A stretch of DNA of 64,000 bases, taken from positions 1-64,000 of the forward strand of contig CAKSYU010000004.1 in NCBI GenBank assembly GCA_934524965.1. The letters are read 5' to 3'. Below are positions 18,001 through 25,466 of this stretch, piece by piece. Both the position numbers and the translations under genes were made by a program. Each line of letters starts with the position of its first letter. Position 1 is the first letter of the stretch. The notes under the pieces were generated by a model that did not search any database, had not been told where the DNA came from, and was given only the letters and a program-made list of their open reading frames with translations. The stretch is from an uncultured Angelakisella sp. (GTDB lineage: Bacteria; Bacillota; Clostridia; Oscillospirales; Ruminococcaceae).

Positions 18001-19027
18001 GGTGGGCAAGGTTTCGCAGATCCCCGTAAAGGGCGTAACGCTGGATAAGACTACGCTGGAGCTGACGGCGGGGGCGACTGCCCAGCTGACCGTGAAGCTG
18101 ACCCCCGAGGACGCGACCGACCAAACCATGACCTGGAGCAGCAGCAACAGCGGCGTGGTAACGGTAGATGAAAACGGCGCGCTGAAAGCGGTAGCGGCAG
18201 GCACGGCGACCATTACGGTAAAGGCCACCGACGGCGGCTATACCGCAAGCTGTACCGTGACAGTGAAGCCCGCGGCGGTAACGGAGGTTCTGCTGGATAA
18301 AGCGGCGGTGACAATGAAGGTGGGTGAAAGCATTGTGCTGAACGCCACCGTGCTGCCCGAAAATGTGACCGATAAAACGGTACAGTGGAGCAGCAGCGCC
18401 CCCGGCGTGGTAAAGGTAGAAAATGGCAAGCTGACTGCCTTGGCGGAGGGCAATGCCACCATTACCGCAAAGTGCGGGGAAAAGAGCGCCTTCTGCACGG
18501 TGACGGTGCAGAAGGGTGACACGACCGCCGAAAGCGTGACGCTGGATAAGACCACACTGGAGCTGACAATTAACGGTAGTGCAAAGCTGACAGCAACAGT
18601 ACTGCCGGAGGAAACGGCTGTGAAAACAGTGCAGTGGAGCAGCAGCGAGGAGACCGTTGCCAAGGTTGCGGCAGACGGAACAGTAACCGGACTGAAAGAG
18701 GGAACGGCAATCATTACGGCGAAGTGCGGCGAAAAGAGCGCTGAGTGTACTGTAACGGTCAAGTCGAGCCTGATCGTGGTGGTGCCGACCTCCATTGCGC
18801 TGGGGCAGAACAGTATGACCCTTTCGCTGGGCAGCAAAATCACGCTGGCAGCCATCATAGAGCCGCAGGGGGCGGCAGGCACGACCCTGACATGGAGCAG
18901 CAATGCCCCCAGTATTGTGGAGGTGGCAGCAGACGGTACGCTTTCGGCGCTTGCTGTCGGAACGGCGACCATTACCGTGACCACAACAAACGGGCTTTCG
19001 GCAAGCTGCGAGATCACCGTGGCATGA
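15089..19027 (+). CDS. Giant envelope protein: GH10-like domain, N-acetylmuramoyl-L-alanine amidase, four BIG2 repeats
   Basis: 1312 residues, start GTG with GGGAGGAC upstream. TM anchor at about 8-30, acidic Pro/Glu linker to about 75, then a GH10-like barrel (about 85-415: VTIMPGEDFLTEKN, TVLVGTSTGDF, LFFTNYDFPESD) in which the usual acidic catalytic motifs look eroded. A beta-rich region follows (about 420-780). Amidase_3 spans about 785-960 with zinc-ligand motifs VIDPGHGG, HED and SVHSNS plus the catalytic Glu in AECGFMSNE. Four BIG2 Ig-like repeats (about 984-1312) share VTLDKTTLEL...TWSSS...G.A.ITVK. It is probably a peptidoglycan hydrolase held at the surface, paired with the preceding GH10-like lipoprotein. 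Confidence 0.85.
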   Translation: MSKFRKNNTKKALLFTLAFAVIIAGALTVTLFTDWNPLGALVGPTQPEPDHQEPDPIQPDNTATDEPNTEPEPELPVTFNIPDRMRAVTIMPGEDFLTEKNEAADDVKKEIDAALDAAKALDMNTVLVGTSTGDFAAYESLTRPIANAVFDPLDYLITGARSRGLYVYCFYDLKATYDGVGLVTYPRFDTALMNGIEKELGAFLEKYAPDGLFFTNYDFPESDTAFADYLSCGGGMSYGDYLDGASRQLVELASNLVRKKTPAVQVGLVTEPQWATTKENEVGQNTLDPYSMLTDGHCDVKTMLEDGLADMIAVKAFGSLTDSKIPFERIVKWWSELAAENEVRMYAIHAADRMANSTYAGWGSSDQMTKQAITLESYKGCGGSIFYGLASMKADPAGSVTLLKKYFRNEVNTDYIMTELSVSVPAKLTYSTYEPTVLFRGASDPTNPVTVNGAEIKTDANGYFSKSYDLKPGLNTFTIVHKDKTLVYKITRNVKIFQSVAPTGALTVDGNTDITLTAMAYENATITATVNGQTVTLTRDNSEDDNTDKDSFYVKYTGTYRTPAAGGSVKNLGNITFKGSWEGREETETGASIKVNKIAEVGSGSPVIVTASQAETFPTSTLDDTSDGSYYPLPKGTLDYTVGDMIVFTSGSSTYRYYKLASGLRVYAGDISTTSQQVQDVVISGMSVTANAGTTTVALNMSQPTSYSVSYSSSGISFTFSYLKSACGSLTTLTKNPIFSSATWSGDTLTLRFRKSNGMCGYTASYNGNTLSLQFNNPPSSIAGARIVIDPGHGGVDVGALGFYPGKHEDYVNRQIATELAAILRNQGASVLLIDTTGSAKVVLQTRVAQASAFKPQIFLSVHSNSATNSSARGSEAYYFYDFSQQFCSYVNSALYNAMGNYNRGAKYGLYYVTRTTQYTSVLAECGFMSNESEYVQLLQNYAQIASSLANGIGNYINSIYSGYTATGTETVGKVSQIPVKGVTLDKTTLELTAGATAQLTVKLTPEDATDQTMTWSSSNSGVVTVDENGALKAVAAGTATITVKATDGGYTASCTVTVKPAAVTEVLLDKAAVTMKVGESIVLNATVLPENVTDKTVQWSSSAPGVVKVENGKLTALAEGNATITAKCGEKSAFCTVTVQKGDTTAESVTLDKTTLELTINGSAKLTATVLPEETAVKTVQWSSSEETVAKVAADGTVTGLKEGTAIITAKCGEKSAECTVTVKSSLIVVVPTSIALGQNSMTLSLGSKITLAAIIEPQGAAGTTLTWSSNAPSIVEVAADGTLSALAVGTATITVTTTNGLSASCEITVA

Positions 19028-19043
19028 TATACGAAACCAAATA

Positions 19044-19090
19044 AAAGCGGGAGACCGGAGAGCATGATAAGATCCGGTTTCCCGCTTTTT
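19044..19090 (+). terminator. Terminator of the amidase gene
   Basis: AAAGCGGGAGACCGGA pairs with TCCGGTTTCCCGCTTT (one G-U pair), followed by TT. A long, stable 16-bp stem with a T-run. Confidence 0.92.
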
Positions 19091-19141
19091 GCGAATGGCT
19101 GTGTTGACGGTTAAAATGAAGGAAGAAATCTTGACATTTTA

Positions 19142-19169
19142 CCCGACAATTTGTACTCTTAAATCGTAT
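19142..19169 (+). promoter_or_regulatory. ECF-type promoter of the sigma-factor gene
   Basis: CCCGACAA (19142-19149), 14 bases, then TCGTAT (19164-19169). The same two boxes at the same spacing recur at 20407-20434 before the DUF4358 operon. CGTA in the -10 box is typical of Firmicutes ECF promoters. A sigma-A-like pair, TTGACA (19131) and TACTCT (19154), overlaps it. Confidence 0.65.
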
Positions 19170-19197
19170 TATTTTATGACAAAAGGGAGGCGGCGCC

Positions 19198-19666
19198 ATG
19201 CAAGGAGACTTTGAGGCGCTTTACCGGCGGCATGTCGGGGCGGTCTATCGCCTTTGCTATGCCTTTATGAAAAACGCGGCGGACGCCGAGGACTGCACCG
19301 AGGACACCTTTGTGCGTGCCATGACCTGCGATGTGACCTTTGAGAACGAGCGGCACGAGCGGAGCTGGCTGACCACAACGGCGATGAACCTATGCAAGGA
19401 TAAGCTGAAGCACTGGTGGCAGAAAAAGACCGCCCCGTTGGAGGAACAGATCGAGCAGCCCGCACCGGAACCGGAGGATCTGGGGGAGGTGCGGGAGGCG
19501 GTGATGGCGCTGCCGCCGAAATATAAGGAGGTCGTCTGGCTTTATTGAGGGCTTCCAGACCGATGAAATAACGGCGATGCTGGGGCGACCGCCCTCCACG
19601 GTGCGCAACCAACTGAAGGACGCCCGTGAAAAACTGCGAACCGTATTGGGAGGTGAGAGCATATGA
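19198..19666 (+). pseudogene. ECF sigma factor gene, frameshifted in region 4
   Basis: Residues 1-116 read as an ECF (sigma-70 family) factor: region 2 (FEALYRRHVGAVYRLCYAFM...DAEDCTEDTFVRAM) and the start of region 4 (VMALPPKYKEVVWLY). A TGA stop then occurs at 19546-19548. From 19547 the +1 frame continues region 4 exactly: EGFQTDEITAMLGRPPSTVRNQ, and runs for 39 codons to TGA at 19664, which overlaps the next start as ATGA. The junction looks like a 2-base loss (TAT TGAG where TAT TATGAG is expected). It could be a true mutation, a programmed shift or a sequencing error. The promoter and partner gene are intact. Confidence 0.85.
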
Positions 19667-20343
19667 GTGAGAACAATATCAAAAAAGCGTTTGATGAGAC
19701 AGAGCTTTCGGCGGAAGCTGAGGACCGTATGCTCCGCAACATTCTGCAAAAGGCGGCGCAGTCTGCGCCTGATGCTTCTACTACGAAAGAAAGAGACAAT
19801 GTGACCCAATTCCCCACAGAGAAGACAGCGAAAAAGGTACCGCAGTGGAGGCGCTGGGGAAGTGTGGCGGCGTGTCTGGTGCTGGTGGCGGCTGCCGGCG
19901 TGCTGCTGTCCCGCCTGCTGCCCAATGACAGCGGCATTGAGGGAGACGACCCGCCGGTACTGGGCGGCTCCCCGGTGGAAGATGTGACCGGTGCGCAGGA
20001 TTTTGAAAGGCTGGGCTTTACCATAGATGCGCCGCAGGGCGCGGAGGAGGTAAGCTACTGCATCTTTGATGATGAGATCGCCCGTGTGGACTTTACATGG
20101 AACGGACACGGTTACATCTACGAGGCGGCAAAGCTTGCCGGAAACTTCTCCCGCGCTGAGGAGGAAGCGGTGAGCAGTACGGTGCTGAATGCCGAATATG
20201 GTGCTGTGCTGGAACGCCTTTCCAACGGCAGCTGGCGCGCCCATTGGGACCGTGACGGGGTAAGCTGTTATCTCACCAACTTTGACGGTGCTGCCGAAGA
20301 AGATATTTCCGCGGCAGCGGCGGCGCTTATCGCACAGGGATAA
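19663..20343 (+). CDS. Probable membrane anti-sigma factor
   Basis: 226 residues, overlapping the ECF sigma frame by 4 bp (ATGA), the usual layout of a sigma/anti-sigma pair. The N-terminal 65 residues are cytosolic, charged and helical. One TM helix follows at about 67-85 (VAACLVLVAAAGVLLSRLL), then an extracytoplasmic domain of about 140 residues (DFERLGFTIDAPQGAEEVSY...), resembling the DUF4367-type outer domain of clostridial sigma regulators. No canonical zinc anti-sigma motif (HxxxCxxC) is present. Function is inferred from gene order and topology. Confidence 0.7.
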   Translation: MSENNIKKAFDETELSAEAEDRMLRNILQKAAQSAPDASTTKERDNVTQFPTEKTAKKVPQWRRWGSVAACLVLVAAAGVLLSRLLPNDSGIEGDDPPVLGGSPVEDVTGAQDFERLGFTIDAPQGAEEVSYCIFDDEIARVDFTWNGHGYIYEAAKLAGNFSRAEEEAVSSTVLNAEYGAVLERLSNGSWRAHWDRDGVSCYLTNFDGAAEEDISAAAAALIAQG

Positions 20344-20362
20344 AGAGACATAAAACGATCCG

Positions 20363-20398
20363 TTTTCGGAGGGCTTTTCGCTCTCCGAAAATTTTTTT
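20363..20398 (+). terminator. Terminator of the sigma/anti-sigma unit
   Basis: TTTTCGGAGGGC pairs with GCTCTCCGAAAA (one G-U), followed by a run of seven T. Confidence 0.9.
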
Positions 20399-20406
20399 GC
20401 TTTTTT

Positions 20407-20434
20407 CCCGACAAATTCCTACGCTGCTTCGTAT
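20407..20434 (+). promoter_or_regulatory. ECF-type promoter of the DUF4358-MBOAT-DHHW operon
   Basis: CCCGACAA (20407-20414), 14 bases, TCGTAT (20429-20434): same boxes and spacing as the promoter of the ECF sigma gene at 19142-19169, while the spacer bases differ. Confidence 0.65.
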
Positions 20435-20498
20435 GGATAGATGAACGGGAAAAGAAAAGGCTTCCCCGAAAAACTATTTTCGATAAGGAGAAAAAACC

Positions 20499-21119
20499 AT
20501 GAAACGCATTTTTATCATTCCTTTGTCTGTACTGATGATCCTGTCCCTTGCCGCCTGCGGCAGCAATAATAACGGAGGCAAGACCGAAGTGACCATGACT
20601 GCCGCGGAAGTACTCAATAATCTTAAAAAGTCGTTGGGCGACAGCTACACCAGCGATACCGCCGAGAGCGAAGACCGTATGACCGGCTATTGGGGCTTGG
20701 ATATGACCAAGATCGAAAGCTGGGCAGCGGAGACCAATTCCAATTCCGCGCTCCAGTCCGATTGCGCCATCGTCCTCAAGGTAAAGGACGGATACGCTAA
20801 TGACGCTGCGGCATTGCTGCAGCAGGGATTTGATCAGATCGTCAGCTACAACCGCATGTATCAGATGGATCTCCAGCGGGTGCTGCAGGGTCGCCTTTAC
20901 ATCAACGGCAACTATGTCGCTCTCATCATTGAGGGACAGCAGAGCGACTGGGAAGCGAGCGAGGAAGATCAGGCGAAGTCCGCCGCAGAGGAAGCTGCCA
21001 AGGTGGACGGGGCGTGGAAAGCCATTTTTGGCGCGGCGGTCAATTCCATTACCATTCCCGCTGATGACGGCAATTCCGGCTTTGACATGAATGATGACGA
21101 AGGACTGCTGGGCGGCTGA
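20499..21119 (+). CDS. DUF4358 lipoprotein
   Basis: Secreted lipoprotein of 206 residues. The signal peptide ends in LAAC (cysteine about residue 20), followed by a Gly/Asn linker. The body matches the DUF4358 family in clostridia (e.g. YWGLDMTKIESWA, VLKVKDGYANDAAALLQQ, QMDLQRVLQG.LYINGNYVAL). The C-terminus is a Asp/Gly-rich tail. It leads an operon with an MBOAT acyltransferase and a DHHW protein, behind an ECF-type promoter, so a role in extracellular polymer modification or stress response is plausible but unproven. Confidence 0.78.
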   Translation: MKRIFIIPLSVLMILSLAACGSNNNGGKTEVTMTAAEVLNNLKKSLGDSYTSDTAESEDRMTGYWGLDMTKIESWAAETNSNSALQSDCAIVLKVKDGYANDAAALLQQGFDQIVSYNRMYQMDLQRVLQGRLYINGNYVALIIEGQQSDWEASEEDQAKSAAEEAAKVDGAWKAIFGAAVNSITIPADDGNSGFDMNDDEGLLGG

Positions 21120-21165
21120 TCCCTGCAAGGAGAGTGTATCCTTTGCCAAGCGGAGGAATTGAATA

Positions 21166-22557
21166 ATGGTATTTTCCAGCCTTACATTTTTGCAGTGCTT
21201 TTTGCCGCTTTGCCTGCTTTGCTACTTCATTGCCCCTAAAAAGTGGCGCAACGGACTGCTGTTTATTTTCAGCCTGCTTTTTTACGCATGGGGCGAGCCG
21301 GTGTATGTGGTGCTGATGATCTTTTCCACCGCGCTGGATTTCACCTGCGGGCAGATGGTGGAGCGCCACAGGGGACAAAGGGGCGCGAAGATCGCGCTGC
21401 TGGTATCGGCTTGTGTCAATCTAGGATTGCTGGGACTGTTCAAATACAGCGATTTCCTTATCGGCACTGTCAACAGCGTTTTGGGCACGGCACTTCCGCA
21501 GCCGAACCTGCCGCTGCCCATCGGCATCAGCTTTTACACCTTCCAGACCATGAGCTACACCATCGATGTGTACCGCGGTGAAGTGAAAGCACAGAAGAAT
21601 ATCATCGATTTCGGAGCGTATGTCACGCTGTTCCCGCAGCTCATCGCGGGTCCCATCGTCCGCTATCAGACCGTGGCGGAGGAACTGGAGCACAGGGAAT
21701 GTGCGGCGGATCTCTTTGCCGAGGGGGTACGGCGCTTTGCCTGCGGCATTGGCAAAAAGGTGCTGCTGGCAAATAACATCGGGCTGCTGTGGGAGACGGC
21801 GTCCGTACAGGCGGCGCCCACCGTGCTGACGGCGTGGCTTGGTGTTATCGCTTACGGGTTCCAGATCTACTTTGACTTTTCCGGCTACTCCGATATGGCG
21901 ATCGGCTTGGGGCGAATGCTGGGCTTCCGTTTCCTCGAAAACTTCAACTATCCGTTCCTTGCCGATAGTATCACCGATTTTTGGCGGCGCTGGCATATTT
22001 CCATGGGCAGCTGGTTCCGTGACTATGTGTATATCCCGCTGGGCGGCAACCGCGGCGGGCTGATAAAGCAGCTGAGGAATATCGCTATCGTGTGGCTGCT
22101 TACCGGCTTCTGGCACGGGGCAAGCTGGAACTTTGTCCTGTGGGGCGCGTATTTTGGCGTATGGCTGGTGCTGGAAAAGCTGTTTTTGCTGCGCTGGCTG
22201 CAAAAGCTGCCCCCACTGCTGCGCCATTTGTACGCGCTGGTGCTGGTAACAGTAAGCTGGACGCTCTTTGCGTTCACGGATATTGCCAAAGGATTCTCGT
22301 GGTTCAAGGCAATGTTCAGCGGGAAGCTACTGGATAGTAGCAGCCTGTACCTGCTGTTTACCTATGGGCTGATGCTGCTTCTCTGTGCTGTGGCGGCGAC
22401 CCCCTTGGGCAAGCGCTGCTATGAGAAGATGAATGAACGGCTTGGGCAACGGGCGCTGACTATAGCCGATTGCGGCGGGCTGCTTTGTGTGCTGGTGGTC
22501 TCTATGGCGTACCTTGTCAGCGGCAGCTATAACCCGTTTTTGTATTTCCGTTTTTGA
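21166..22557 (+). CDS. MBOAT-family O-acyltransferase (AlgI/DltB-like)
   Basis: Polytopic membrane acyltransferase of 463 residues that passes acyl (usually acetyl) groups across the membrane to extracellular polysaccharide or wall polymer. About ten to eleven hydrophobic segments are present. Family motifs seen: PLPIGISFYTFQTMSYTIDVYRG, FPQLIAGPIVRY, DFSGYSDMAIGLGRMLGF, the F..RWHISMGSWFRDYVYIPLGG block, and the catalytic histidine in LLTGFWHGASWNF. GGAGG precedes the ATG. The DHHW gene 9 bp downstream is the usual partner that completes the transfer outside the cell. Confidence 0.92.
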   Translation: MVFSSLTFLQCFLPLCLLCYFIAPKKWRNGLLFIFSLLFYAWGEPVYVVLMIFSTALDFTCGQMVERHRGQRGAKIALLVSACVNLGLLGLFKYSDFLIGTVNSVLGTALPQPNLPLPIGISFYTFQTMSYTIDVYRGEVKAQKNIIDFGAYVTLFPQLIAGPIVRYQTVAEELEHRECAADLFAEGVRRFACGIGKKVLLANNIGLLWETASVQAAPTVLTAWLGVIAYGFQIYFDFSGYSDMAIGLGRMLGFRFLENFNYPFLADSITDFWRRWHISMGSWFRDYVYIPLGGNRGGLIKQLRNIAIVWLLTGFWHGASWNFVLWGAYFGVWLVLEKLFLLRWLQKLPPLLRHLYALVLVTVSWTLFAFTDIAKGFSWFKAMFSGKLLDSSSLYLLFTYGLMLLLCAVAATPLGKRCYEKMNERLGQRALTIADCGGLLCVLVVSMAYLVSGSYNPFLYFRF

Positions 22558-22566
22558 GGTGAGAAT

Positions 22567-23662
22567 ATGCGCGGCAAAATAGTGACTTCTTTTTTCTGCC
22601 TGCTGCTGGCGGTATCCGCCCTTGCCGGCTGGCTGCTGCATGACCGATATTATTCCGAGCGGGAAAAGCGCACGCTGACGCAGATGCCGCAGTTTACGGC
22701 AGCCGATTTTATCTCCGGCAAATTCAGCGACACGCTGGAAAGCTACCTTACCGATCAGGTGCCGCTGCGTGATGGCTGGGTCACGCTGAAAACCTATCTG
22801 GAGCTGGCGGCGGGTAAACGGGAAAGCGGCGGTGTTTATATCGGCAGGGATAATTATTTGATGGATAAATTCACCTCTTACAGCAAAAAACAGCTTGCCA
22901 CCAATGCCAAGGCGCTGGCGGAGCTGCAGAAGAAGCTGGCGGCAGAGGGGATCCCTATGAATACGATGCTTGTCCCGATGGCGGCGCAGGTCCTTACCGA
23001 TAAGCTGCCCGCCTTTGCCCCTGTGGCGGATTATGATGCGATACGTAAGGTGCTGACCGACGCGGGGGTCAATACGGTAGAGGTGATAAGCGCCCTTTCC
23101 GCCCACAGCGGCGAGGACATTTATTACCGCACTGACCATCATTGGACGAGCCTTGGCGCTTACTATGCCTATTGCGCATGGCGCGGTATCACCCCCGCGG
23201 CGGAGGAATGGACAAAGGAAGTCCTTTGCGATGACTTCCGCGGGACGACATGGAACAAGGTGCCGCTTTCTTCCGTTCCCGCCGAAAGGATCACCGCATG
23301 GTACCGTCATGCCAGGAGAAGCGTCAGCTATAATAACGGGGAATACCAGACCGACAGCATTTACGAGCGTAAATATCTTTCCGGCAGCGACCAGTATGCG
23401 GTATTCCTCAATTCCAACCAGGCGCAGACGGTCATAGAGGGGAGCGGCGAGGGCGGCAAGCTGCTGATGATCAAGGATTCCTACGGCAATACCTTTGTTC
23501 AATTCCCCGTGGAGGACTATGCGGAGGTCCATGTCCTCGACCTGCGCTTTTTTTAAGGGCGATGTAACAGAGTATGCCGCGGAAAACGGCATTACCGATG
23601 TGCTGGTGCTGTACGGCACGCAGAACTTTGTAAAGGATACAAACATTTCGTTCTTGCAGTAA
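22567..23662 (+). pseudogene. DHHW-family protein gene, frameshifted near the 3' end at a T-run
   Basis: Residues 1-329 read as a DHHW protein (AlgX/AlgJ-like, SGNH-type partner of MBOAT acyltransferases): an N-terminal signal anchor (about 5-22), YLTDQVPLRDGW, and the name-giving TDHHWTSLGAYYAY motif, then KLLMIKDSYGNTF. At 23548-23554 there are seven T, giving ...LRFF-stop. With six T the frame continues for 35 codons (KGDVTEYAAENGITDVLVLYG...) to TAA at 23660-23662, a C-terminus typical of the family. So one extra T removes the last tenth. A sequencing slip, phase variation or real decay are all possible. Confidence 0.85.
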
Positions 23663-23696
23663 TGGCTGAATCTCATTATTGTTTGTTCCCAAAAAG

Positions 23697-23738
23697 AAAA
23701 AGCTGTGCAAGTGGGTTTTCCACTTACGCAGCTTTTTA
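23697..23738. terminator. Bidirectional terminator between convergent genes
   Basis: AAAAGCTGTGCAAGTGG pairs with CCACTTACGCAGCTTTT (one mismatch, one wobble), with A-run before and T-run after, so it serves both the DHHW gene and the minus-strand TauE gene. Confidence 0.88.
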
Positions 23739-23741
23739 GCT

Positions 23742-23757
23742 TGTTTCACATGAATCT
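23742..23757. other. Degenerate parS-like sequence
   Basis: TGTTTCACATGAATCT matches 14 of 16 positions of the reverse complement of the site at 9513-9528. It abuts the stop codon of the TauE gene. Binding by ParB would be weak at best; recorded because it shares the same core. Confidence 0.3.
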
Positions 23758-24525
23758 TTACCCGAAGTAATTGACCGCAAGGATAGCGACCCCCAGAATG
23801 ACAAGAATGGAGCCGGTGACTCGGTTGAGAACAATGGGGGAGGCTTTATTGGCAAGGGACGCTGCCACCTGCGCAAAGATAAGAGTGCTGACGATGCAGA
23901 TGATAAGCGCCTCGGAATCCGGCAAACCGCCGATCACAAAGTGACTGACGGAGCCGGTGAGGGCGGTCGCGCTCATAATGAATACACTGGTGCCGACGGC
24001 GGTTTTCAACTCGTAACCCAGCACGGAGGTAAGGACGAGGAGCATCATCATGCCGCCGCCTGCGCCCACAAAGCCGCAGATGAAGCCGACCATAGCGCCG
24101 CAGAGGACAGAACGGATCGCTTTTTGGCGGGCAGTCGCCGTTTGGAAGCGCTGCTTGGGCGCCAGCACCGGCTTGACAATGAACTTGATGCCGAGCAGCA
24201 GCGTCATCAGGGTGGAAAAGCTGCCCATGGTGGCTTTGGGAACGATGCTGGCGATGTAGCTGCCCACCAGGGTGAAGCACAGCACGCTGACCATCATAAT
24301 GACGCCGTTTTTGATATCGAGGTTTTTGTTTTTGCCGTAGGTGTAGGCGGAAGCGGCGCTTGCCAGAACATCGCTGGCAAGGGCAATACCGACGGCAAGG
24401 TATGGATCCATGTGCAGAAAAGTGATGAGCATGGGGCTGATGACCGCGGCGGCGCTCATGCCCGCAAAGCCGGTGCCAAGCCCCGCGCCCAGACCTGCCA
24501 GTATGCAAATAATGATCTTAAACAT
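23758..24525 (-). CDS. TauE/SafE-family sulfite/anion exporter
   Basis: Polytopic membrane protein of 255 residues with about eight helices, member of the TauE/SafE (DUF81) family that moves sulfite, sulfoacetate or related organosulfur anions. The family's Gly-rich repeats are visible at the start of each half: AGLGAGLGTGFAGMSAAAVISP and MVGFICGFVGAGGGMMMLLVL. The ATG at 24525 is chosen because GGGAGA precedes it and it opens directly into the first helix; an upstream in-frame ATG would add a polar 21-residue leader across the promoter. Single-gene unit with a consensus promoter and terminator. Substrate unknown. Confidence 0.88.
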   Translation of the reverse strand: MFKIIICILAGLGAGLGTGFAGMSAAAVISPMLITFLHMDPYLAVGIALASDVLASAASAYTYGKNKNLDIKNGVIMMVSVLCFTLVGSYIASIVPKATMGSFSTLMTLLLGIKFIVKPVLAPKQRFQTATARQKAIRSVLCGAMVGFICGFVGAGGGMMMLLVLTSVLGYELKTAVGTSVFIMSATALTGSVSHFVIGGLPDSEALIICIVSTLIFAQVAASLANKASPIVLNRVTGSILVILGVAILAVNYFG

Positions 24526-24553
24526 AGGTTCTCCCGATAAAAAAGATGATACC

Positions 24554-24581
24554 ATTATAATGTACATGCGGCGAAAGTCAA
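24554..24581 (-). promoter_or_regulatory. Sigma-A promoter of the TauE/SafE gene
   Basis: On the minus strand TTGACT and TATAAT are separated by 16 bp, 29 bp before the start codon. Confidence 0.85.
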
Positions 24582-24644
24582 TGGTCATTCCCGCATGAAT
24601 GGGCGGTGGGCGGCATAGACTGGAAAAGGACAGGGGGTGGCAAA

Positions 24645-25466
24645 ATGCGCTATGACCGCAGAAAGGGAAGAGCGACCCGAAAATCCCGTCCCGCGGGGTA
24701 CGGTAGGGTAGGACGGCAGCCGCCGGCGCGGGAACCGAAGCGGGAGGGACAGGGCTTACTGCTGCTGATGGCGCAGACGGTGCTGTGTGCCGCGGCGCTG
24801 GCGGTCGTTTTTACCATGCAGTACATAAAGCCGCAGGAATATAAAACGCTGGGCGAATATTACACCAAGGTGACGGCAGCAGAGACCGACGGGCAGGACG
24901 AAACCCTGCGGCTTTTGGCGACGCCCATCACGGCGGAGCAGCTGCGCCTGTGGTGGGAGAACTGGCAGCCACCAAAACTGGCGGAGGTGTTCGCGTGGGC
25001 GGAGGGAGAGCTTGCCATGGGCGGCGAGGAATCGGTTTTCCCGAGAAATGCCTCCTACCGCAAGGTGCTGGTGAGCGTGCCGGCAATGTCGCCTCTGCCG
25101 GTGGACGCGGTCATTACCTCGGACTATGGCGAGCGGACACACCCCATCAGCGGAGCGTGGGACTTCCACACCGGAATAGACCTTGCGGCTGCGGCAGGAA
25201 CGCCGGTTTACCCGATCTATGCGGGAGAGGTGACAGCGGTGGGCAGCTCCCAAAGCTACGGGAATTATGTTAAGCTGCGGCACAGCGATAACCTGGAAAC
25301 GGTATATTGCCACTGTGAAGTGGTCCTGTGCAGGGAGGGCGACAGAGTGACGGTGAATGATGTCATAGCACGGGTGGGCAGCACCGGTGTATCCACCGGT
25401 CCACACCTGCATCTTTCGGTGCTGGCGGAGGGCTATTATGTAGACCCGATGAACCTGTATAGCTGA
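24645..25466 (+). CDS. spoIVFA: M23 peptidase-domain membrane protein, SpoIVFA-like
   Basis: 273 residues: a basic Arg/Pro-rich cytosolic start, one TM helix (about 37-56, LLLMAQTVLCAAALAVVFTM), then a region to 150 and a LytM/M23 domain (about 155-270). M23 zinc-site residues look intact: HTGIDLA (H...D) and HLHLSV (HxH). It overlaps the next gene, an M50 protease, by one base (TGATG). In Bacillus, spoIVFA-spoIVFB is exactly such a pair, SpoIVFA inhibiting the SpoIVFB protease that processes pro-sigma-K in the mother cell. The SpoIVFA assignment rests on gene order, size and topology; a plain wall endopeptidase is the alternative. Confidence 0.7.
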   Translation: MRYDRRKGRATRKSRPAGYGRVGRQPPAREPKREGQGLLLLMAQTVLCAAALAVVFTMQYIKPQEYKTLGEYYTKVTAAETDGQDETLRLLATPITAEQLRLWWENWQPPKLAEVFAWAEGELAMGGEESVFPRNASYRKVLVSVPAMSPLPVDAVITSDYGERTHPISGAWDFHTGIDLAAAAGTPVYPIYAGEVTAVGSSQSYGNYVKLRHSDNLETVYCHCEVVLCREGDRVTVNDVIARVGSTGVSTGPHLHLSVLAEGYYVDPMNLYS

